From Candidatus Paracaedibacteraceae bacterium (GTDB lineage: Bacteria; Pseudomonadota; Alphaproteobacteria; Paracaedibacterales; Paracaedibacteraceae), in contig JAHBYH010000003.1 of NCBI GenBank assembly GCA_019636055.1, positions 1 through 64,000 of the forward strand: 64,000 nt of DNA, written 5' to 3'. Below are positions 44,085-52,842 of the stretch, piece after piece. The position numbers were made by a program, and so were the translations under genes. The notes under the pieces were generated by a model. It saw nothing but the letters and a program-made list of their open reading frames with translations, made no database searches and had not been told where the DNA came from. Within the stretch, counting starts at the first letter, position 1. The number at the start of each line of letters is the position of its first letter.

Positions 44085-45866
44085 ATGACACAAACCCATA
44101 AAATCACAGATCATCGCTTTGATGTTATCGTTGTTGGTGCTGGTGGTGCCGGTCTTCGGGCAACCTTAGGAATGTCGGCCGCTGGTCTAAAAACCGCCTG
44201 TGTCACCAAAGTGTTTCCAACACGTAGCCATACGGTTGCGGCCCAAGGGGGTGTTGGTGCTGCTCTTGGGAATATGGGCGATGGCGATAACTGGAAAAAC
44301 CATTTTTATGACACGATTAAAGGCTCTGACTGGTTAGGGGATCAAGACGCTATTGAATACATGTGTCGCAATGCGATTCCTTCCGTCATTGAATTGGAAC
44401 ATTTTGGTGTGCCGTTTTCGCGAACGCCTGAGGGGAAAATTTATCAGCGTCCGTTTGGTGGGCATACCATCAATCAGGGCGAGTCCATGGCAAAACGTGC
44501 TTGTGCTGCGGCTGATCGGACGGGGCATGCGATTTTACATACGCTGTATCAGCAATGTCTGAAACACCAAGCTGAATTCTTTGTTGAATATTTCGCCCTA
44601 GATTTAATTATGGATGACAAGGGGCGGTGCCGTGGTGTGATGGCATTATGTCTTGAAGATGGTACGCTTCATCGTTTTCAGGCACATATAGTTGTTCTGG
44701 CGACTGGTGGGTACGGCCGTGCTTTCTTCTCTTGTACGTCGGCTCATACCTGTACGGGTGATGGTAATGCCATGGTTTTGCGGGCGGGCTTGCCGTTGCA
44801 AGATATGGAGTTCATTCAATTCCATCCGACAGGAATTTATGGCTCCGGTTGTTTGATTACTGAGGGCGCACGTGGTGAAGGCGGGTACTTAACCAACAGT
44901 GCCGGTGAGCGTTTTATGGAACGGTATGCGCCGAATGCTAAGGACCTAGCTTCTCGTGATGTGGTGAGCCGAGCGATGACTATAGAAATCCATGAGGGTC
45001 GTGGTGTTGGCCCCAAAAAAGATCACATCTATCTCCATTTAGAACATTTAGACCCAAAGGTTTTGCATGAACGGTTGCCGGGGATTTCTGAGACTGCTAA
45101 GATTTTTGCTGGCGTTGATGTTACCAAACAGCCAATTCCTGTGATTCCAACGGTCCACTATAATATGGGGGGAATTCCAACCAACTATATGGCAGAAGTT
45201 GTCAAAGACGATAAGGGAACAGTTGTTCCGGGATTGATGGCGATCGGTGAAGCGGCTTGTGTTTCTGTACACGGCGCTAATCGTTTGGGCACGAACTCCT
45301 TGTTAGACTTAGTTGTATTTGGACGTGCAGCAGCACATCGGGCTATTGAATTGATTCGACCTAATTCGCCGCATGAGGTTTTGCCGGATTCAGCGGGGCT
45401 GGATGCGATTGAGCGTATGGAAAAAATTCGTACAAATAAAGGAACGTTGATGTCCAGTGAGATTCGCTTGAATATGCAACGAACCATGCAACGATTCTGT
45501 GCCGTATTCCGTGATGAAAAATTAATGTCTGAGGGGCAAGAAAAGATCCAACAAGTTCATGCGTCTTTGAAAGATCTGAACATAGCCGATAAAAGTTTAA
45601 TTTGGAATAGCGATTTGGTTGAAGCCTTAGAGCTTCATAACTTGCTAGAACAATCCTTAGTAACCTTGGCTTCAGCTGTGAACCGCAAGGAAAGTCGCGG
45701 GGCTCATGCTCGCGAAGATTTTACAGAACGGGATGATGAAAACTGGATGAAACATACGTTATGTCAATTGGATAAAGGGAAAACTAAGATTAGCTATCGC
45801 CCTGTGCAAATGAAGACGTTAACAGATGAGATTGAGGTTATCCCTCCGAAAAAGCGCGTGTATTAA
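44085..45866 (+). CDS. sdhA: Succinate dehydrogenase flavoprotein subunit
   Basis: This full-length 593-residue SdhA has the FAD Rossmann motif [20 protein letters not shown], the FAD-linking His in [15 protein letters not shown], the [11 protein letters not shown] active-site block and the C-terminal [17 protein letters not shown]. It oxidises succinate to fumarate and passes electrons to SdhB. It lies between sdhD and sdhB with tight spacing. Confidence 0.99.
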   Translation: MTQTHKITDHRFDVIVVGAGGAGLRATLGMSAAGLKTACVTKVFPTRSHTVAAQGGVGAALGNMGDGDNWKNHFYDTIKGSDWLGDQDAIEYMCRNAIPSVIELEHFGVPFSRTPEGKIYQRPFGGHTINQGESMAKRACAAADRTGHAILHTLYQQCLKHQAEFFVEYFALDLIMDDKGRCRGVMALCLEDGTLHRFQAHIVVLATGGYGRAFFSCTSAHTCTGDGNAMVLRAGLPLQDMEFIQFHPTGIYGSGCLITEGARGEGGYLTNSAGERFMERYAPNAKDLASRDVVSRAMTIEIHEGRGVGPKKDHIYLHLEHLDPKVLHERLPGISETAKIFAGVDVTKQPIPVIPTVHYNMGGIPTNYMAEVVKDDKGTVVPGLMAIGEAACVSVHGANRLGTNSLLDLVVFGRAAAHRAIELIRPNSPHEVLPDSAGLDAIERMEKIRTNKGTLMSSEIRLNMQRTMQRFCAVFRDEKLMSEGQEKIQQVHASLKDLNIADKSLIWNSDLVEALELHNLLEQSLVTLASAVNRKESRGAHAREDFTERDDENWMKHTLCQLDKGKTKISYRPVQMKTLTDEIEVIPPKKRVY

Positions 45867-45875
45867 AAGGATCGA

Positions 45876-46658
45876 ATGATGGTTGAATTTTCTTTACCTC
45901 GGAACTCTAAGCCAACGCAGGGCAAGCATCATGCGTGTACGACAAAATCGGATACTGTTCGTACGTTTCAAGTGTATCGTTGGAATCCGGATGATGGTCA
46001 TAATCCACGTATAGACTCATTTGAATTAGACATGAATGAGTGTGGTCCTATGGTATTGGATGCCCTTCTCAAGATTAAGAACGAACTCGATTCATCCTTG
46101 ACGTTTCGTCGGTCATGTCGTGAAGGGATTTGTGGCAGTTGTGCTATGAATATCGATGGAACAAACACGTTGGCCTGTACCAAGCCAATCAGTGAGGTTA
46201 AGGGGACGGTTAAGATCTATCCCTTACCCCATATGAATGTTGTTAAGGATTTGGTTCCTGATTTGACAATAGCTTATGCCCAATATGCCTCAATAAAGCC
46301 ATGGATCCAATCGGATACAAAGCCTGGTGAGCGTGAGCGTTTGCAAAGTGAAGAAGACCGTGCCAAATTGGACGGCTTGTGGGAATGTATCTTGTGTTTT
46401 AGTTGCACAACCAGCTGTCCGAGTTATTGGTGGAATGGGGATAAGTACCTAGGACCAGCAACCTTGCTTCAAAGTTATCGTTGGATTGCAGACAGCCGTG
46501 ATGATCATACAGGTGAGCGTCTTGATGATCTTGAGGATCCGTTTAAGCTCTATCGTTGTCATACAATTATGAATTGTACCAATACGTGTCCCAAAGGCCT
46601 TAATCCCGCCAAGGCAATCGGCGAGATTAAAAAGCAGTTGGTTGAACGCAAAGTATAA
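45876..46658 (+). CDS. sdhB: Succinate dehydrogenase iron-sulfur subunit
   Basis: The 260-residue protein has all three cluster motifs: [15 protein letters not shown] with a later Cys for 2Fe-2[16 protein letters not shown] for 4Fe-4S, and [17 protein letters not shown] for 3Fe-4S. It carries electrons from the flavin to ubiquinone. Its stop codon abuts the stop of the convergent gene without a spacer, so no terminator fits between them. Confidence 0.99.
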   Translation: MMVEFSLPRNSKPTQGKHHACTTKSDTVRTFQVYRWNPDDGHNPRIDSFELDMNECGPMVLDALLKIKNELDSSLTFRRSCREGICGSCAMNIDGTNTLACTKPISEVKGTVKIYPLPHMNVVKDLVPDLTIAYAQYASIKPWIQSDTKPGERERLQSEEDRAKLDGLWECILCFSCTTSCPSYWWNGDKYLGPATLLQSYRWIADSRDDHTGERLDDLEDPFKLYRCHTIMNCTNTCPKGLNPAKAIGEIKKQLVERKV

Positions 46659-47477
46659 CTATTCAGGTTTATTAGAATTTGTTGAGGTATTCGCTCTCTT
46701 TTTGTTGAAAAGAGGGGAGTTATTCAAAGCTGATGGATCCGCGTAAGAGCTGAGTGTTGGAAGCGAAGAATTCGCCCTTAATCTGTGGATAGAATTTGTG
46801 CTTATATGGGGTGAGCTTGGCTCTGATTGTGGTTTTGGCGGCGTTGATGATCTTGAGGACGAACTCTCACTTTCGCTGCTACTGGATGTGCTGGATTTTG
46901 AGTTTCGTACCCTGTCTCTTAGAAAATCGATAGCTAATAACTCAGATTGTGAGAAACTAGTTTGATTCTGAATAAGCATATCAAATTTCACAGCTCCATC
47001 CAGTTGGCGGCGAAGACGAACTGATTCATCATTGTTGTCGGAACCAAAGGTTTTTACCAATCTATCTTGGATGTCGCGAATTAACTTTAGCATTTCTAAA
47101 AGTGAGTTAAAGGCAGATTCTTTTGCGTTATAGTCTACAGGTTTTCCTGATACTAAGTGTATCCCTCTAAGATACTTTGCTTTCTCAAGGTCAAGTGCAT
47201 AATCCAAAGCATGGGCTAAAATGACATTAATAGCCTTGGTAATTGCTTGGTAGGATAACTCAGTGTCGGAACTCAGGATGCTAATATGGTCTATTTTTAA
47301 GTGATCTTGAAAAACACTGAGGGATTGCCCTAAACTTCTAACTTCAGGTTGAAGTTTCTCGAGAACTTGTATTTCTGTTGGGGTATGTTGTTGCAAAGTC
47401 AGAGGGTCGGCCGCGTGTGTTATTATTATCATAGATACACCGGCAAGAATATTTTTTATGTATTTTGTATTCATCAT
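46659..47477 (-). CDS. Exported protein with a Ser-rich tail, function unknown
   Basis: The 272-residue protein starts with a signal-like segment (IKNILAGVSMIIITHAADPL). The middle (30-190) is predicted helical, with a pattern resembling the cores of the other exported proteins in the window. Residues about 195-235 are a Ser/Pro-rich low-complexity stretch (SSTSSSSESESSSSRSSTPP). The C-terminus is basic and Asn/Ser-rich. No family recognised. Its stop abuts the sdhB stop. Confidence 0.72.
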   Translation of the reverse strand: MMNTKYIKNILAGVSMIIITHAADPLTLQQHTPTEIQVLEKLQPEVRSLGQSLSVFQDHLKIDHISILSSDTELSYQAITKAINVILAHALDYALDLEKAKYLRGIHLVSGKPVDYNAKESAFNSLLEMLKLIRDIQDRLVKTFGSDNNDESVRLRRQLDGAVKFDMLIQNQTSFSQSELLAIDFLRDRVRNSKSSTSSSSESESSSSRSSTPPKPQSEPSSPHISTNSIHRLRANSSLPTLSSYADPSALNNSPLFNKKRANTSTNSNKPE

Positions 47478-47697
47478 TTTTAATTTAGCTCTAATAGACT
47501 ATTATTTTGCACATTAAATGTCGCTCTAATCTCAGATAGGTGTCATTGTTTGTAAAATCAAGGAAATTAATTTGCTATAGTTTAATCTTTTAGCGTTTTA
47601 TGTTTTTATTGAGTTATATTCTTCAAAAATAGGTGTTTGACGCTATTTTTAAAGTTGTTTATGATCTTGGTAGTATCATAATATAGAAGTTTGTCGC

Positions 47698-48138
47698 ATG
47701 TCCCGTTATACTGTTGTTCCATCCGTTTATTTAATCCCTTTGAAAGATAATAAGACAGTTTTAGGGGTGCGTCGGAATACGCCGTGGATGAATGGTTATT
47801 ATGCAATGATCTCCGGGCATGTCGAGGAAGGCGAGACGCCCGAGGAAGCAATCATTAGAGAAGCTCAAGAAGAAGCTGGTATTATGATAACGCCGGACGA
47901 TTTAAATTTGAGTCTTATGATGTATCGGCGTCTTGACCGTGGAAATGTGGATTATTTCTATACGATTAGAAAATGGGATGGGCAAATCACAAATTGTGAG
48001 CCTGATAAACTAGGGGACTGGGAATGGTTTGATCTGACAAATGTGCCAGAAAATACCATTCATTATCTGACCTTAGCACTTGATCATGTTGCACAGGAAT
48101 TGCCATTAAAACATATGAACTATAGTCGCTCTAGTTAA
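47698..48138 (+). CDS. NUDIX hydrolase
   Basis: The 146-residue protein contains a complete NUDIX box, GHVEEGETPEEAIIREAQEE followed by AGI, giving the metal-binding REAQEE core. Such enzymes hydrolyse nucleoside diphosphate-linked substrates. The N-terminus VVPSVYLIPLKDNKTVLGVR is typical of MutT-like members, but the substrate cannot be told. A terminator follows about 30 bases after the stop. Confidence 0.92.
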   Translation: MSRYTVVPSVYLIPLKDNKTVLGVRRNTPWMNGYYAMISGHVEEGETPEEAIIREAQEEAGIMITPDDLNLSLMMYRRLDRGNVDYFYTIRKWDGQITNCEPDKLGDWEWFDLTNVPENTIHYLTLALDHVAQELPLKHMNYSRSS

Positions 48139-48167
48139 GAGCGTATCCCTCACATTCTTAATAACGG

Positions 48168-48191
48168 TGGGGTGTCTGCCCCATATTTTTT
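48168..48191 (+). terminator. Terminator of the NUDIX gene
   Basis: TGGGG (48168-48172) pairs with CCCCA (48179-48183) around a six-base loop, followed by TA and six T. The stem is short but G-C rich. Confidence 0.7.
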
Positions 48192-48209
48192 AGGGGAAAC
48201 TAATTTGAA

Positions 48210-48806
48210 TTATGCTTCTAAAATTGACCACACTCTGTGTTGTAATTCAGGTAAAAGATCTGTTTCAAACCAAGGGTTAGTTTTACGCCAACCGTTATTT
48301 CTCCAGCTCGGATGAGGCAGGGGAAAGTATGTTGGTAAAAACTCTTGCCAAGATTTGACGGTTTCTGTCAGCGTCTTCTTACGGTTATTCTTTAAATAAT
48401 AGGCTTGAGCATATTGGCCAACAAGAAGTATCAATTGGATATTCGGTAGGTGTTTGAGGGTTGCTTCATGCCAAAGCGGCGCGCAAGCCGTCAGTGGTGG
48501 TAGGTCACCTCCCTTAGGATTACGTCCTGGATAGCAAAACCCCATCGGCATAAGAGCAATGTTGTCTGCGTTATAAAATTGTTCTCGGGTCATTTTTAGC
48601 CATAATCGTAAACGGTCTCCGCTTGCATCATTAAATGGTGCGTTCGTTTGATGCGCTTTAGTTCCCGGAGCTTGTCCAATAATCAGTATTTTTGCTCGCG
48701 GAGAGAGTTGCACCACGGGATTGGCCCCGAGGGGCAGACTTGATGCACAGTTCTGACAAGATTTTAATTTTTCTAGATGTCGGCTAAAGATATTATATTC
48801 TTCCAT
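48210..48806 (-). CDS. Uracil-DNA glycosylase superfamily protein
   Basis: The 198-residue protein has motif 1 IIGQAPGTKAHQTNAPF and motif 3 LPHPSWRNNGW of the UDG superfamily, and an NPKGGDLPP loop seen in the small bacterial 'uracil-DNA glycosylase family' group. The N-terminal CQNC is reminiscent of the iron-sulfur UDGs but only two Cys are near. It may remove uracil or act on another damaged base. ATG 48806 is preferred because GGGAG is 8 bases upstream; a longer frame starts at 48854. Confidence 0.88.
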   Translation of the reverse strand: MEEYNIFSRHLEKLKSCQNCASSLPLGANPVVQLSPRAKILIIGQAPGTKAHQTNAPFNDASGDRLRLWLKMTREQFYNADNIALMPMGFCYPGRNPKGGDLPPLTACAPLWHEATLKHLPNIQLILLVGQYAQAYYLKNNRKKTLTETVKSWQEFLPTYFPLPHPSWRNNGWRKTNPWFETDLLPELQHRVWSILEA

Positions 48807-48961
48807 TTTGTAGCTCCCTAAAAAATTCTGAATTTTTATCTGATGGAAAAGCAAAAAAACTATTTATAAATAAGGGATTAATTATATTCCTGCTAAACAT
48901 ATCATATGATGGCTGATTTAAATAATGATTATAACGCGCAAGAACTTTTTTTCTATAAAGT

Positions 48962-48988
48962 ATAGCCGATTCGTTATAAGTCGGCTAT
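48962..48988. repeat. Perfect 8-bp inverted repeat upstream of the UDG-like gene
   Basis: ATAGCCGA (48962-48969) and TCGGCTAT (48981-48988) flank an 11-base spacer. No T-run follows on either strand, so it looks more like an operator or RNA hairpin than a terminator. It lies in the roughly 260-base gap between ctrA and the UDG-like gene. Confidence 0.5.
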
Positions 48989-49070
48989 GCAAAGGGCATC
49001 ATTCACGAACTCTTTTTACGCTTCGTTCCTTGTTTTTATAACCAAATTAAAATTATTTAGCTATATAATC

Positions 49071-49096
49071 AAAAAAGGGGCTGGAATTAGCCCCTT
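49071..49096 (-). terminator. Terminator of ctrA
   Basis: AAGGGGCT (49075-49082) pairs with AGCCCCTT (49089-49096) around GGAATT. On the minus strand the hairpin is followed by six U. It begins about 28 bases after the ctrA stop. Confidence 0.9.
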
Positions 49097-49123
49097 CTTA
49101 AGGTGTATGTTTATTTTTTCTCG

Positions 49124-49906
49124 TTACCGATAGCTTGTCGCGCTCAGTTTAGAGTCAAGTTCGGGTTTTTGTTTAGAGGGCATTTCAGAACCGGTGATTG
49201 GCTTGTTGTGACGGCTATCCATGCTCTTTGGTTGTGGGTCGCGCAAAACATAGCCACGGCCCCAAACGGTTTCAATGCAATCTTCTCCGTCAAGTGCTTC
49301 GGCCAATTTACGGCGGAGTTTACAAATAAACACGTCGATAATTTTCAACTCAGGCTCATCAATGCCACCATAAAGATGGTTTAGGAATGCTTCTTTTGTT
49401 AGCGTTGTTCCTTTGCGTAAGGATAGGAGCTCAAGAATCGCATATTCTTTACCTGTCAAGTGAACGATTTTATCGTCAACAGTTACCATGTGTTGGCGAA
49501 GGTTGACTGTCAAGCGGCCCGTTTTGATGACGGAATCAGAGTGACCGTGAGAACGGCGAATAATAGCATGGATACGTGCGAGAAGTTCAGATTTATTGAA
49601 TGGTTTTGTGATGTAGTCATCAGCACCAAAACCAAGAGCTTTAACCTTGTCATCAATTTCTTTTAATCCGGACAAGATCAATGTTGGTGTTTTAACGTTT
49701 GATGCACGGAGTCTTTTAAGGACTTCATAGCCATCCATGTCAGGAAGCATCAAATCAAGAATAATTAAATCATATTCATATAACTTGCCAATCTCAAGGC
49801 CGTCTTCACCTAAATCAGTTGTGTCACAAACAAAACCTTCATTTTTTAACATTACCTGAAGGGTTTTTGATGTTGCTGAATCGTCTTCTATTAATAGTAT
49901 TCTCAT
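49124..49906 (-). CDS. ctrA: CtrA, cell-cycle response regulator
   Basis: The 260-residue OmpR-family regulator starts [20 protein letters not shown], with the receiver phospho-acceptor Asp51 ([17 protein letters not shown]) at the same position as in Caulobacter CtrA, and a winged-helix domain ([50 protein letters not shown]). CtrA controls replication, division and flagellar genes in alphaproteobacteria. GGAGAAGG lies before ATG 49906. The C-terminal tail is about 25-30 residues longer than usual and ends SYR, not the Ala-Ala that Caulobacter ClpXP recognises. The gene is divergent from fliI with a CtrA box between. Confidence 0.95.
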   Translation of the reverse strand: MRILLIEDDSATSKTLQVMLKNEGFVCDTTDLGEDGLEIGKLYEYDLIILDLMLPDMDGYEVLKRLRASNVKTPTLILSGLKEIDDKVKALGFGADDYITKPFNKSELLARIHAIIRRSHGHSDSVIKTGRLTVNLRQHMVTVDDKIVHLTGKEYAILELLSLRKGTTLTKEAFLNHLYGGIDEPELKIIDVFICKLRRKLAEALDGEDCIETVWGRGYVLRDPQPKSMDSRHNKPITGSEMPSKQKPELDSKLSATSYR

Positions 49907-49988
49907 GATGCCTTCTCCACTCTCGACATAGGTCATACTTTAATGGTATCAAATAATTTAAAAATAACTAACGGATTTTTATATATTT

Positions 49989-50003
49989 TTAATAAAAATT
50001 TAA
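49989..50003. promoter_or_regulatory. CtrA box between ctrA and fliI
   Basis: TTAA at 49989-49992 and TTAA at 50000-50003 are separated by seven bases. It sits 82 bases before the ctrA start and 46-67 bases before the fliI start. CtrA is known to control its own gene and flagellar genes in Caulobacter, so both targets are plausible. Confidence 0.65.
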
Positions 50004-50070
50004 CAAGTAGATTGCATTTTGTGTTAACCTTAAGCTAAAGTGCGGGTTTATGCTCGAAAGATTTTTTATT

Positions 50071-51381
50071 ATGTCTTTGTTAACTATTTCAAAATTAGTC
50101 GAAAAAATACCAACCATTGTCATTTATGGTGAGGTCAAATCTGTCCAAGGATTATTGATTAAAGTTTCTGGGGCTAATAACCAAATCAGTGTCGGTATGC
50201 AGTGTACGATTGCAGCGGCAGAAGGGATTCGACTGGGGGAAATTGTCGGATTTGAAGATTCAACAGTTTTGGTTATGCCCTATGGTGGACTTGAAGGGAT
50301 TCGTCCGGGGGCACGTGTTGATTTTGACTTACATGAAACCTATTTGAATCCGTGTGACGAATGGATGGGACGCGTTTTAAATGGTTTGGGGGAAGCAGTC
50401 GATCAAGTGGGGATTTTGCCTCAAGGGCCTGTCAACGTCCCTGTTCGTGGAACACCGCCACCAGCCCACCAACGTCATAAGGTTCATCAAAGAATAGGTG
50501 TTGGCCTTAAAGCAATTAATACGTTTCTGACGGTGTGTCGAGGTCAGCGTATGGGAATATTCGCGGGATCTGGGGTTGGCAAATCCATGTTAATGTCGAT
50601 GTTAGCACGGTATACAGATTGTGATGTTTGCGTTATTGGCTTAATCGGTGAACGAGGGCGTGAAGTTCGCGAGTTTATTGAGGATACATTGGGGACTGAA
50701 GGGTTAGCAAAGAGTGTGATGATTGTTGCAACATCCGATGAGTCCCCGTTGATGCGGCGTCGGGCTGCTTATACAACCATGGCTGTTGCGGAATATTTCC
50801 GCGATCAAGGAAAGTCAGTTCTTTGTTTGATGGATAGCGTGACACGTCTTGCTATGGCACAACGTGAGATCGGTTTATCGACAGGGGAGCCACCCACAAC
50901 CAAAGGCTATACGCCAAGTGTTTTTGTTGAATTAGCCAAAGTTTTAGAGCGAGCCGGGCCAGGGACAAATGAAGGCGATATCACCGCTTTTTTCACTGTG
51001 TTGGTTGATGGGGATGATCATAATGAACCGATTGCGGATGCCGTGCGTGGCATATTAGATGGGCATATTGTTCTGGAAAGAGCAATTGCTGAGCGTGGGC
51101 ATTATCCGGCGATTAATATATTAAAGAGTCTTTCTCGTATGGTGCCGGCATGCCACAGTCCTGAGGAGCAAAGCCTGGTCATTCAGGCACGACAATATCT
51201 ATCAGCCTTTGACGATATGGCCGATATGATTCGTCTTGGTGCTTATCGCTCTGGCAGCAATCCGCAGGTTGATAATGCAATCGAAATGAATCCAAAACTG
51301 ATGGCATTTCTAGGTCAGCATCATAAAGAACACTTTGATTTGGATGATAGCTTTGCCTTGCTCAAGGAGATCATCGGTTAG
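50071..51381 (+). CDS. fliI: Flagellum-specific ATPase FliI
   Basis: The 436-residue protein has the F1-ATPase-like fold with Walker A GIFAGSGVGKSMLM and Walker B VLCLMDSVTRLAMAQREIGL, and the export-ATPase signature GERGREVREFIEDTLG. FliI energises loading of flagellar export substrates. ATG 50071 matches the usual N-terminus length; ATG 50050 is an in-frame alternative. Type III injectisome ATPases are close relatives, but the divergent ctrA gene and a downstream FliJ-like gene favour the flagellar form. Confidence 0.9.
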   Translation: MSLLTISKLVEKIPTIVIYGEVKSVQGLLIKVSGANNQISVGMQCTIAAAEGIRLGEIVGFEDSTVLVMPYGGLEGIRPGARVDFDLHETYLNPCDEWMGRVLNGLGEAVDQVGILPQGPVNVPVRGTPPPAHQRHKVHQRIGVGLKAINTFLTVCRGQRMGIFAGSGVGKSMLMSMLARYTDCDVCVIGLIGERGREVREFIEDTLGTEGLAKSVMIVATSDESPLMRRRAAYTTMAVAEYFRDQGKSVLCLMDSVTRLAMAQREIGLSTGEPPTTKGYTPSVFVELAKVLERAGPGTNEGDITAFFTVLVDGDDHNEPIADAVRGILDGHIVLERAIAERGHYPAINILKSLSRMVPACHSPEEQSLVIQARQYLSAFDDMADMIRLGAYRSGSNPQVDNAIEMNPKLMAFLGQHHKEHFDLDDSFALLKEIIG

Positions 51382-51415
51382 GATAAGAGAAGACCCTGCA
51401 GACAAAGGAATCGAT

Positions 51416-51856
51416 ATGACGAAACGGGAAAAGACATATGAATTTCTGGGGAAATTAGTTGGCCTAGAATTGGATCAGTTACGGTTGCAATTGGCAAAAT
51501 TGCAAGATCAGCGGGCAACCTTGGCTTCTCAAGTTGATCAAATGCGTGATAATGAACGCAGAGAAGCAGAAGTGGCAGCCAATAATCCTGTTGAGTCAAT
51601 CACCATGCCTGTGTATGGTGCTTATACCCGAGAAACGCTAGAACGTTTGCAAAAGGATATTACAGTCTTAGACAATAAAATTGAAGAATTTTTGGATGGG
51701 GTCAGGTATCATTTCCAAGAAAGCAAAAAACTTGAAATAGCTCAAGAGCGTGAAGCGTCTGCGCATCAAAAGAAATTGAATAAACAGGAACAAAATTTTT
51801 ATGACCAAATCGCCGAAAGCCGACACACCCGTCGTTCCAAGTCAGAATCTCGTTGA
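51416..51856 (+). CDS. fliJ: FliJ-like coiled-coil protein
   Basis: The 146-residue protein is almost entirely charged coiled coil (LGLELDQ-like start, then QLAKLQDQRATLASQVDQMR, LERLQKDITVLDNKIEEFLD, KKLNKQEQNFYDQIAESRHT), with the size and position of FliJ, the export chaperone/escort that stirs the FliI ring. FliJ sequences diverge strongly, so the call rests on location after fliI and on the coiled coil. AAAGGA precedes ATG 51416. Its last 56 bases overlap the xerD start in another frame. Confidence 0.8.
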   Translation: MTKREKTYEFLGKLVGLELDQLRLQLAKLQDQRATLASQVDQMRDNERREAEVAANNPVESITMPVYGAYTRETLERLQKDITVLDNKIEEFLDGVRYHFQESKKLEIAQEREASAHQKKLNKQEQNFYDQIAESRHTRRSKSESR

Positions 51857-52760
51857 GCGGTTTCTCGAGGCGCAAGCAGCCGAACATGCTTCTGCTAAAA
51901 ATACGCTGTTAGCATACGGTCGTGATCTCAAAGATTTTTTTAAGACGCTGCAAAAACCAGCTGAGACTATTGGGGCAGATGACATTCAAATTTATCTTGG
52001 AACTCTGGCTAATCAGAACGTTACAGCGTCAACGCAGGCACGTCGACTATCTTGTTTGCGGCAGTTTTTTCGGTTTTTGATGTCAGAATCAATCGTTGAT
52101 AAAGACCCGACATTCACAACTGAATCCCCAAAAACACGGCGATCTTTACCAACCGTCTTGTCCGTTGCCGATGTCGATAAACTTTTGATTACAGCTTCGC
52201 AGCGCCGTGATTCTGCAGGCATTCGCTTGTATGCGATGTTGGAAATTATGTATTCTAGTGGGATGCGTGTCTCAGAATTAGTTGGTCTTCCTTTGACTGT
52301 TCTCCCTAAAAACGTTGATAAGATATCGGGATTGCAAGTGCTTCATATCAAAGGAAAAGGGGGACGTGAACGTCTTGTCCCTTTGGCTGAACCCGCTGTT
52401 ATCGCTCTTATCGATTATCTTAAAGTTCGAGATGATTTTATCAGTGAGAAAAATTATCGAAGTGACGTTTATTTGTTTCCTTCTTCATCAAAAGAAGGTC
52501 ATTTAACTCGTATTCGTTTTTTTCAACTCTTAAAAGAATTGGCTGTGGCGGCAAATTTAGATCCATCCCTTGTAACACCGCACGGAATTCGCCATGCGTT
52601 TGCGACTCATCTTTTATCTGGAGGGGCTGACCTTTTAACAATTCAAAAATTGTTGGGACATGCTGATATTGCAACAACTCAGATTTATACACATCTGACA
52701 GCAGACCGAATCATTGATCTTGTGAATCATCATCATCCGTTGAGAAAACAGAAGGGCTAA
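51801..52760 (+). CDS. xerD: Tyrosine recombinase XerD
   Basis: This 319-residue recombinase has an N-terminal SAM-like domain and a catalytic domain with SGMRVSELVGLP (Arg156), KGKGGRERLVPL (Lys186), HGIRHAFATHLL (His261, Arg264), LGHADIATTQIYTH (His287) and the nucleophile Tyr296. It resolves chromosome dimers at dif with XerC. It is a bacterial chromosomal Xer, not a phage or integron integrase. The start overlaps fliJ by 56 bases. Confidence 0.92.
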   Translation: MTKSPKADTPVVPSQNLVERFLEAQAAEHASAKNTLLAYGRDLKDFFKTLQKPAETIGADDIQIYLGTLANQNVTASTQARRLSCLRQFFRFLMSESIVDKDPTFTTESPKTRRSLPTVLSVADVDKLLITASQRRDSAGIRLYAMLEIMYSSGMRVSELVGLPLTVLPKNVDKISGLQVLHIKGKGGRERLVPLAEPAVIALIDYLKVRDDFISEKNYRSDVYLFPSSSKEGHLTRIRFFQLLKELAVAANLDPSLVTPHGIRHAFATHLLSGGADLLTIQKLLGHADIATTQIYTHLTADRIIDLVNHHHPLRKQKG

Positions 52761-52784
52761 TATTTTTGTTTTTTACAAATAAAA

Positions 52785-52810
52785 AAAATCCCTGAAAAAA
52801 CAGGGATTTT
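52785..52810. terminator. Bidirectional terminator between xerD and rpsA
   Basis: AAAATCCCTG (52785-52794) pairs with CAGGGATTTT (52801-52810) around AAAAAA. T-runs occur at the stem foot on both strands, so it can end both convergent transcripts. Confidence 0.9.
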
Positions 52811-52842
52811 TTAGTAGTGTGTTGGGGGAAATCCCTCAACAC

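Noticed and set aside
51801..52760. Tyrosine recombinase as part of a mobile element or as the dedicated invertase of the PKS repeat
   Set aside because: It has the length and motifs of chromosomal XerD and lies in a housekeeping context far from the PKS. The repeat is long enough for RecA-type recombination.
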